DNA from: Nocardioides astragali
Lineage (GTDB): Bacteria > Actinomycetota > Actinomycetes > Propionibacteriales > Nocardioidaceae
Length of the DNA: 64,000 bases
NCBI RefSeq assembly: GCF_024436375.1
Contig: NZ_JAFMZM010000008.1
Span: 124,001-188,000 of the forward strand
Reading direction: 5' to 3'
Made by a program: the position numbers and the translations under genes. The notes below the pieces were generated by a model. It did no database searches and was not told the DNA's origin. It saw nothing but the letters and a program-made list of their open reading frames with translations. Shown piece after piece: positions 57,742 to 64,000 of this stretch. Position 1 is the stretch's first letter; every line of letters starts with the position of its first letter.

Positions 57742-58581
57742 ATGTCATCTGTGACCCTGCGCCAGGACTACCTGCGCTACGTCGTGCTCGCCGGACTCAC
57801 CATGTTCGCGCTGCTGATGCTGGTGCCATTCGTCATCGTCACGATGAACGCCCTGAAGTCTCCGGCGGAGTACGCCGGCGACGGGCCCCTCTCGCTGCCG
57901 GACGGGTTGTACCTCCAAGGGCTCATCGACTTCTGGAACCGTGTCGACTACGGGCAGAAGCTGCTCAACAGCCTGATGATCAGCGGCGCGGTGGCGGTGC
58001 TGGCGGTGATCGTCTCGATGTTCAACGCCTACGCGCTCGGCATCGGGCGGGTGAAGGGCCGGATGTGGCTGCTCATCGTCTTCCTGCTCGCCAACACGCT
58101 GCCCCACGAGGCGCTGGTCTACCCCCTCTACTACCTGTCCAAGGAGGTCGGCCTCTACGACACCAGGCTCGCGATCGTGCTGATCTTCGTCGTCATCCAG
58201 ACGGCCTTCGGCACCTACCTGCTGTCCGCGGTGCTGTCGAGCTTCCCCCGCGAGGTGCTGGAGGCGGCGCAGATGGACGGCGCCGGCCGGTGGCAGGTGC
58301 TGTGGCGGGTGGTGGTGCCGATGACCCGCCCCACCCTCGCGGTGCTGATGGTCTTCTTCTTCATCTGGACCTGGAACGAGTTCTTTCTGCCGCTCATCTT
58401 CCTGATCTCCAACGACAACCAGACCGTCCCGGTCGCCCTCGGCGTGCTGCAGGGACAACGGCTCATGGACGCCACCATGTCCAGCTCCTCCGCACTGCTG
58501 GGCATCCTTCCGGCGATCCTGTTCTTCCTGATCTTCCAGCGCACCCTCACCCGGGGCGTGACCGCCGGAGCGATCAAGTGA
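57742..58581 (+). CDS. sugar ABC transporter permease, MalG/UgpE type
   Basis: A 279-residue second permease with six transmembrane segments and the EAA loop in VLEAAQMDGAGRWQVLWRVV near residue 172. It starts 3 nt after the first permease stop. The pair forms the channel for the sugar bound by the lipoprotein. Confidence 0.9.
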   Translation: MSSVTLRQDYLRYVVLAGLTMFALLMLVPFVIVTMNALKSPAEYAGDGPLSLPDGLYLQGLIDFWNRVDYGQKLLNSLMISGAVAVLAVIVSMFNAYALGIGRVKGRMWLLIVFLLANTLPHEALVYPLYYLSKEVGLYDTRLAIVLIFVVIQTAFGTYLLSAVLSSFPREVLEAAQMDGAGRWQVLWRVVVPMTRPTLAVLMVFFFIWTWNEFFLPLIFLISNDNQTVPVALGVLQGQRLMDATMSSSSALLGILPAILFFLIFQRTLTRGVTAGAIK

Positions 58582-58663
58582 TCCCTGTCCCACTTCCAAC
58601 TGGCCCCCGTCGTACTGGCCCTGGTCGTACCGGCCCTTCCCGACGTCACCGAGAGCGAGAGCA

Positions 58664-60991
58664 ATGAAGTTCACCGATGGCCAGTGGCTGCTCCGCGAGG
58701 GCGTCACCGCGGCGTACCCGACCGCCGCGCACGAGGTCGACGCCACTGACCAGCGGGTGCGGGTGCTTGCCCCGACGTTCCCGGTCCGCCACCGCGGCGA
58801 CCTGCTCAAGGGGCCCGTCCTCACGGTGGACCTCGAGTCGCCGATGACCGACGTGATCGCCGTGACGCTCACGCACTTCGCCGGCGAGCAGCCCCGGCGG
58901 CCGGAGTTCGACCTCGCCACCGACGAGCCCCAGGTCGACGTGCGCGTCGACGACGAGGTGGCCACGATCACCAGCGGTCGGCTGAGCGCGCGCCTGCACC
59001 GCGGACCGGACTGGCGCCTCGAACTTGTCGGCGACGGGCGGGTGCTCACCGTCAGCGGGGCGAAGGACATGGCGCTGATGACGACCGCGGACGGGTCGCA
59101 CCACGTACGTGAGCAGCTCGAGCTGGGAGTCGGGGACACCGTCTACGGCCTGGGAGAGCGGTTCGGCCCGCTGGCCCGCAACGGCCAGACCGTCGACATC
59201 TGGAACGCCGACGGCGGCACGAGCAGCGAGCAGGCCTACAAGAACGTCCCGTTCTTCCTCACCAACGCCGGCTACGGCATCTTCGTCGACACCCCCGGGA
59301 GGGTCTCCTTCGAGATCGGCTCGGAGCTGGTCTCCAAGGTGCAGTTCAGCGTCGAGGGGCAGTCGATGCGCTACCTGGTCATCTACGGCCCGACGCCCAA
59401 GGAGATCCTGCGCACCTACACCGCGCTGACCGGCCGCCCGCCGCTCCCGCCGGCCTGGTCGTTCGGGCTGTGGTTGTCCACGTCGTTCACCACGTCGTAC
59501 GACGAGGAGACGGTGTCGTCGTTCATCGACGGCATGGTCGAGCGGGACATCCCGCTGTCGGTCTTCCACTTCGACTGCTTCTGGATGCGCGAGCTGCACT
59601 GGTGCGACTTCGAGTGGGACCCGCAGGTGTTTCCCGACCCGCCGGGCATGCTGCGCCGGCTGAAGGACCGCGGGCTGCGCATCTCCCTGTGGATCAACCC
59701 CTACATCTCGCAGCACTCCGCGCTGTTCGAGGAGGCGCGGGACGGTGGCTACCTGGTGCGCAGACCGGACGGCAGCGCCTGGCAGTGGGACCTGTGGCAG
59801 CCGGGGATGGGGCTGGTGGACTTCACCAACCCCGAGGCGTGCGAGTGGTTCACCAGCAAGCTCGACACGCTCCTGGACATGGGCGTCGACTGCTTCAAGA
59901 CCGACTTCGGTGAGCGAGTCCCCACCGACGTGGAGTGGTACGACGGATCCGACCCCGAGCGGATGCACAACCACTACACCTACCTCTACAACCGGACCGT
60001 CTTCGAGCTGCTCACCAAGCGGCGCGGGCCGGGGGAGGCAGTGGTCTTCGCCCGGTCGGCGACCGCCGGGTCCCAGCAGTTCCCGGTCCACTGGAGCGGG
60101 GACTGCGAGTCGACGTTCCCGGCCATGGCCGGCGACCTGCGCGGTGGGCTCTCGCTCGGCATGTCCGGCTTCGGGTTCTGGAGCCACGACATCGGCGGCT
60201 TCGAGGGCACGCCGGACCCCGCTCTCTTCAAGCGGTGGCTGGCCTTCGGCCTGCTCTCCTCCCACAGCCGGCTGCACGGCAACTCCTCCTACCGGGTGCC
60301 GTGGGAGTTCGACGAGGAGGCCGTGGACGTCACGCGTCAGTTCGCCCGCCTGAAGGCCCGGCTGATGCCGTACTTGTTCCAAGCCGCCCGGCAGGCCTCC
60401 GCCGACGGGATCCCCGTGATGCGGGCGATGGTCCTGGAGTTCCCCGGCGATCCGGCGTGCACGACGCTCGAACGGCAGTACATGCTCGGCGACGACCTGC
60501 TCGTGGCGCCGGTCCTGCGCGCGGACGGCCGCGTCGACTACTACGTCCCCGAGGGGGAGTGGACCTCCCTGCTCAGCGGCGCCACGGTGACCGGGCCGCG
60601 CTGGGTGTCGGAGGAGCACGGGTTCGACAGTCTTCCTCTGCTGGCCCGTCCGGGCTCGGTCATCGCGCTGGGGGCGACGCAGGACCGCCCCGACTACGAC
60701 TACGTCGACGGTGTCACTCTCCGCGTCCACGCGCTGGCCGACGGCGCGGACGTGACCACGGTCGTCCCGGACACGTCCGGGGCGACGGCCGCGACCTTCC
60801 GGACGACCAGGCACGGCGACGCCGTGACGGTGGAGACGGACGCGACCGGCGACTGGCAGCTCCTGCTGGTCGGCGAGCGCGCTGCGGGGGTCGAGGGCGG
60901 GGACGCGACAGACCACGAGCACGGCGTGCTGGTGCGTGCTGGCGGCAGCAGGCTCCGGGTCACGCTGGCTGTCCTGGGGGCGACGACATGA
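58664..60991 (+). CDS. GH31 glycosidase, YicI-type alpha-xylosidase-like
   Basis: A 775-residue GH31 enzyme. The nucleophile Asp is in FKTDFGERVPTDVEWYDGSD near residue 413 and the acid/base Asp in VHWSGDCEST near 479. The GERxPTD signature and the WFDGSDP-like run match YicI-type alpha-xylosidases, rather than alpha-glucosidases. An N-terminal beta-sandwich domain precedes the barrel. There is no signal peptide, so it acts on imported oligosaccharides. Its stop overlaps the GH1 start. Confidence 0.88.
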   Translation: MKFTDGQWLLREGVTAAYPTAAHEVDATDQRVRVLAPTFPVRHRGDLLKGPVLTVDLESPMTDVIAVTLTHFAGEQPRRPEFDLATDEPQVDVRVDDEVATITSGRLSARLHRGPDWRLELVGDGRVLTVSGAKDMALMTTADGSHHVREQLELGVGDTVYGLGERFGPLARNGQTVDIWNADGGTSSEQAYKNVPFFLTNAGYGIFVDTPGRVSFEIGSELVSKVQFSVEGQSMRYLVIYGPTPKEILRTYTALTGRPPLPPAWSFGLWLSTSFTTSYDEETVSSFIDGMVERDIPLSVFHFDCFWMRELHWCDFEWDPQVFPDPPGMLRRLKDRGLRISLWINPYISQHSALFEEARDGGYLVRRPDGSAWQWDLWQPGMGLVDFTNPEACEWFTSKLDTLLDMGVDCFKTDFGERVPTDVEWYDGSDPERMHNHYTYLYNRTVFELLTKRRGPGEAVVFARSATAGSQQFPVHWSGDCESTFPAMAGDLRGGLSLGMSGFGFWSHDIGGFEGTPDPALFKRWLAFGLLSSHSRLHGNSSYRVPWEFDEEAVDVTRQFARLKARLMPYLFQAARQASADGIPVMRAMVLEFPGDPACTTLERQYMLGDDLLVAPVLRADGRVDYYVPEGEWTSLLSGATVTGPRWVSEEHGFDSLPLLARPGSVIALGATQDRPDYDYVDGVTLRVHALADGADVTTVVPDTSGATAATFRTTRHGDAVTVETDATGDWQLLLVGERAAGVEGGDATDHEHGVLVRAGGSRLRVTLAVLGATT

Positions 60992-62370
60992 GGCCCGGGT
61001 TCCTGTGGGGTGCGGCCACCGCTGCCTACCAGATCGAGGGCGCGGTGGCCGAGGGCGGCCGCTCACCGTCGATCTGGGACACCTTCAGCCACACCCCCGG
61101 CATGGTGCGCGACGGCGACACCGGCGACGTGGCCACGGACCACTACCACCGGTGGCGCGAGGACGTCGACACGATCGCCGAGCTGGGCCTGGACGCCTAC
61201 CGGTTCTCGGTGTCGTGGCCCCGAGTGCAGCCGGGTGGGAAGGGACCGCTCAACGCCGAGGGGGTTGCGTTCTACGACCGTCTGGTCGACGCGCTGCTGG
61301 AGCGAGGCGTGGCGCCGGTGGTCACCCTCTACCACTGGGATCTTCCGCAGGAGCTCGAGGACGCGGGCGGCTGGCCGGTCCGGGACACCGCCGAGCGGTT
61401 CGCCGAGTACGCCGGCGCGGTGGGCGAGGTGCTCGGCGACCGCGTGCACACCTGGACCACCCTCAACGAGCCCTGGGTCTCCGCGTTCGTGGGCCATGCC
61501 GAGGGCCGTCACGCACCTGGCCGCACCGACCCCGCGGCTGCCCTGGCCGCGGCCCACCACCTCAACCTCGGTCACGGCCTGGCCGGCCGGGCGCTCCGGG
61601 CGGTGGTGGCCGACACCGCTCAGCTGTCGGTGACCCTCAACCTCCACGTCGGACGCGGCGCGGAGGCGGGCGCGTTCGACGCCGTGCGGAGGCTGGACGC
61701 ACTCGGCAACCGGATCTTCCTGGGCCCGATGCTCGGCGACGGCTACCCCGCCGACCTGCGGCAGGACACGTCCGGGATCACCGACTGGTCGTTCGTGCGG
61801 GACGGCGACGAGCAGGCGATCGCGGTGCCCATCGACGTGTTGGGCGTCAACTACTACACGTACATGCTGGTCCGCAGCCGCACCGCTGAGGCGGCCACGG
61901 ACGACACCCCGTCGCCGTGGGTCGGCTGTGCGGACCTCGAGATCCCAGCGACTCCTCCGCCGCACACCGAGATGGGCTGGACCGTCGACCCGTCCGGGAT
62001 GGAGGAGCTGCTGCTCGGGCTGCACGCGGACCACCCGGGACTGCCGCTGATGATCACCGAGAACGGTGCGGCGTTCGCCGACACGGTCGACGCCGACGGC
62101 CGGGTGCGCGACGCCGACCGGATCGCGTACCTCGAGGGGCATGTCGGCGCCGTACGCCGCGCGATCGACGCCGGCGTCGACGTACGTGGCTACTTCGTGT
62201 GGTCGCTCCTGGACAACTTCGAGTGGGCACACGGCTACTCCAAGCGGTTCGGGATCGTGCACGTCGACTACGCGACCGGCCGGCGCACCTGGAAGGACAG
62301 CGCGCGCTGGTATCGCGACCTGCTCCGGAACGACCGCCGAGGCAGGATGACGCATGGTCAAGATCTCTGA
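60988..62370 (+). CDS. GH1 beta-glucosidase
   Basis: A 460-residue GH1 retaining beta-glycosidase. Seen: FLWGAATAAYQIEGAV near the start, the acid/base Glu in TLNEPW near residue 157, the nucleophile Glu in ITENGAA near 355 and the sugar-binding DNFEWAHGYSKRFG near 410. No signal peptide, so cytoplasmic. It overlaps the GH31 stop by 4 nt and the LacI regulator start by 17 nt. Confidence 0.92.
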   Translation: MRPGFLWGAATAAYQIEGAVAEGGRSPSIWDTFSHTPGMVRDGDTGDVATDHYHRWREDVDTIAELGLDAYRFSVSWPRVQPGGKGPLNAEGVAFYDRLVDALLERGVAPVVTLYHWDLPQELEDAGGWPVRDTAERFAEYAGAVGEVLGDRVHTWTTLNEPWVSAFVGHAEGRHAPGRTDPAAALAAAHHLNLGHGLAGRALRAVVADTAQLSVTLNLHVGRGAEAGAFDAVRRLDALGNRIFLGPMLGDGYPADLRQDTSGITDWSFVRDGDEQAIAVPIDVLGVNYYTYMLVRSRTAEAATDDTPSPWVGCADLEIPATPPPHTEMGWTVDPSGMEELLLGLHADHPGLPLMITENGAAFADTVDADGRVRDADRIAYLEGHVGAVRRAIDAGVDVRGYFVWSLLDNFEWAHGYSKRFGIVHVDYATGRRTWKDSARWYRDLLRNDRRGRMTHGQDL

Positions 62371-63370
62371 CGTCGCCCAGCACGCCGGTGTGTCACCCAG
62401 CACGGTCTCCTACGTGCTCAGCGGGAAGCGAACCATCTCGCCGGAGACCAAGGAGCGGGTCTGGGAGGCCATCACGGCCCTCGGCTACCGGCCGCACGCG
62501 GGAGCACGCGCGCTGGCCAGCAGCCGGTCCAACGTGGTCGCCCTGGTGCTGCCGCTGCGCACCGGTATCCACGTGCCGGTGGTGATGCAGTTCGCCATCT
62601 CGGTGGTGACTGCGGCCCGCGAGCACGACCACGACGTGCTGCTGCTGACCCAGCAGGAGGGGGAGGAAGGGCTCCGACGGGTGTCGGCCAGCTCCCTGGT
62701 GGACGGGGTCCTGGTCATGGACGTCCAGCTGCACGACGAGCGGCTTGCCGCGCTGCGGTCCCTGGACCGGCCCGCAGTGCTGATCGGGATGCCGGCGGAC
62801 ACGACGGGCCTGACGTGCGTCGACCTCGACTTCACCGCTGCCGGGGCCGCCTGCGTCGACCACCTCGCGAACCTCGGTCACCGGCAGGTGGCGCTGATCG
62901 GCTCGCCGCCGGAGGTCTACGCACGTGAGACGGGCTTCGCCGAGCGGGTCGAGCACGGCTTCCTCGAGGCGGCCCGGCAGCGAGGGATGGACTCCACCGC
63001 GCACCCCTGTGCGCCGACGGCCGAGGCCGTGGAGGAGCTCCTCGAGGGGCTGCTGCACGAGCGCCCCGACCTCACCTCGCTGGTGGTGCACAACGAGCCG
63101 CTGGTCGAGCCGGCGATCCGTGCACTGAGGCAGGTCGGCCGGTCGGTGCCGGAGGAGATCTCGGTCGTGGCCATCTGCCCCGACGAGGTGGCGGAGCGCG
63201 CCCCTCTGCCGGTCACCTCGGTGCGGATCCCGGCCGAGGAGCTCGGCCACCGCGCAGTCGACCTGCTGATGACGCTCCTCGACGACGGGACCGTCCCCGA
63301 GACGACGCTTCTCCCGGCCGAGCTGACCGTCCGCGCCAGCACCGCGCCCGCCCGGGCACCCAAATCGTGA
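62354..63370 (+). CDS. LacI family regulator of the sugar operon
   Basis: A 338-residue LacI/GalR regulator. The DNA-binding region is ISDVAQHAGVSPSTVSYVLS near residue 4, the hinge follows at RPHAGARALAS, and the sensor domain binds the inducer. It sits inside the operon that it probably controls through the palindrome at 55403-55424. The start overlaps GH1 by 17 nt with AGGATG just upstream. Confidence 0.9.
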   Translation: MVKISDVAQHAGVSPSTVSYVLSGKRTISPETKERVWEAITALGYRPHAGARALASSRSNVVALVLPLRTGIHVPVVMQFAISVVTAAREHDHDVLLLTQQEGEEGLRRVSASSLVDGVLVMDVQLHDERLAALRSLDRPAVLIGMPADTTGLTCVDLDFTAAGAACVDHLANLGHRQVALIGSPPEVYARETGFAERVEHGFLEAARQRGMDSTAHPCAPTAEAVEELLEGLLHERPDLTSLVVHNEPLVEPAIRALRQVGRSVPEEISVVAICPDEVAERAPLPVTSVRIPAEELGHRAVDLLMTLLDDGTVPETTLLPAELTVRASTAPARAPKS

Positions 63371-63449
63371 CGACCCGCAGCACCGCACATCGTTTCTTCC
63401 AACCCTCGGACCGCGCGCCCGCCAGGACGCCTTGTTGAAGGAGCACCAG

Positions 63450-64000
63450 ATGACCGCCTCCGCATCGCCACGCCGGGTCGGGCGCCCCCCTCGGGTGACC
63501 AGCCTCGCTGCCACGCTCATTTCCCTGCTCGCCTCCCTGCTCACCGCGACGCTGCTCGCGACGGGCCTGGCCCAGCCCTCGGCCGCTGAGGACAGCGCCG
63601 AGCTCCCGTTCCGCGACACCACCCTGTCCGTCGCCGAGCGGGTGGACGACCTGCTCGCCCGGCTGACGCTGGAGGAGAAGATCGCGATGCTGCACCAGTA
63701 CCAGCCGGCGATCCCGCGGCTGGGCATCGCCTCGTTCAAGACCGGGACGGAGGCGCTCCACGGGGTCGCCTGGACGACCGACCCCAACAACGGTGGTGCC
63801 GTCGTGACCGCCGAGGGGACGGTCTTCCCCCAGGCGATCGGGCTTGGGAGCACCTGGGACGCCGACCTGCTGGAGCGCGTCGGCACCGCGGTGGGGAAGG
63901 AGGCTCGCGGCTACCACGCCCAGGACCCTGCCGCGTGGGGACTCAACGTCTGGGCCCCGGTGGTCGACCCGCTGCGCGACCCCCGCGCCGGCCGCAACGA
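63450..64000 (+). CDS. secreted GH3 family beta-glycosidase, 5' part (cut by window edge)
   Basis: The first 183 residues are present and the frame is open to the last base. An N-terminal signal peptide (SLAATLISLLASLLTATLLA, then a cleavage near AEDS) indicates export. The following RVDDLLARLTLEEKIAMLHQ, then RLGIASFKTGTEALHGVAW and VFPQAIGLGSTWDADL match the GH3 N-terminal domain of plant-type beta-xylosidase/beta-glucosidases. The nucleophile Asp would lie beyond the window. AAGGAG is 7 nt before the ATG. It is 79 nt after the LacI gene and likely in the same regulon. Confidence 0.88.
   Translation, partial: MTASASPRRVGRPPRVTSLAATLISLLASLLTATLLATGLAQPSAAEDSAELPFRDTTLSVAERVDDLLARLTLEEKIAMLHQYQPAIPRLGIASFKTGTEALHGVAWTTDPNNGGAVVTAEGTVFPQAIGLGSTWDADLLERVGTAVGKEARGYHAQDPAAWGLNVWAPVVDPLRDPRAGRN

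Overview
The window is high-GC actinobacterial DNA with GTG and TTG starts, ATGA/GTGA gene overlaps, -10 boxes of the form TAnnnT, a WhiB7, an AdnAB pair and a mycoredoxin. The gene set and the order adnA-adnB ... nudC-mrx1-uvrD2-whiB7 ... DUF2342 ... YlbL-like protease ... UPF0182 follow the mycobacterial chromosome. The repeat families and the PPA1309-type gene suggest a member of the Propionibacteriales close to Nocardioides. The genus is an inference.

Region 1 (about 1-19,550) is a catabolic block for a nitrogen heterocycle. It holds a nucleobase permease, a three-subunit molybdenum hydroxylase with its CoxG-like accessory protein, an amidase, an ATP-dependent HyuA/HyuB pair, a carbamate kinase and a ring-opening amidohydrolase of the cyanuric acid hydrolase/barbiturase family. 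Together they could import a pyrimidine-like ring, oxidise it, open it, hydrolyse the ureido product and recover ATP from carbamoyl phosphate. The block is interrupted by a bracketed nuclease gene (7,600-8,815), a candidate structured RNA (about 8,996-9,234), and a short set with an NAD(P)-binding protein, a shortened LuxR-type hydrolase, a methyltransferase and a LanC-like protein. Two palindromic repeat families are present, and several copies supply the stop codon of the gene before them.

Region 2 (19,630-43,870) is the conserved core. It contains AdnA and AdnB (double-strand break resection), a purine nucleoside phosphorylase, NudC, a zinc-ribbon protein, mycoredoxin-1, UvrD2, WhiB7 behind an attenuator leader with an upstream ORF, several small zinc proteins, a crotonase, a PHP phosphoesterase, a SprT-like metalloprotease, a Tat-exported protein, a NUDIX hydrolase, a DUF2342 metalloprotease, MoaE, a PDZ/Lon-like protease, a PPA1309 protein and a UPF0182 membrane protein. 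It ends with an initiator tRNA. Many genes here have a TAnnnT box 6-7 nt before the start codon, which predicts leaderless mRNAs.

Region 3 (43,880-55,240) is accessory. A TetR regulator with an alcohol dehydrogenase and an SDR shares one operator motif at three promoters. A LysR regulator, small cysteine-rich and ADP-ribosylation/crystallin J1-type proteins follow. An iron group (Bfd, bacterioferritin, siderophore-interacting protein) has two DtxR/IdeR-like boxes. Two gene remnants, a LacI regulator divergent from a Tat-exported amidohydrolase, and an SGNH hydrolase cassette complete it.

Region 4 (55,400-64,000) is a sugar operon. A perfect 22-bp LacI-type palindrome precedes a binding protein, two permeases, a GH31 alpha-xylosidase-like enzyme, a GH1 beta-glucosidase, a LacI regulator and a secreted GH3 enzyme cut by the window edge. 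This suits uptake and breakdown of short xylose/glucose oligosaccharides such as xyloglucan fragments.
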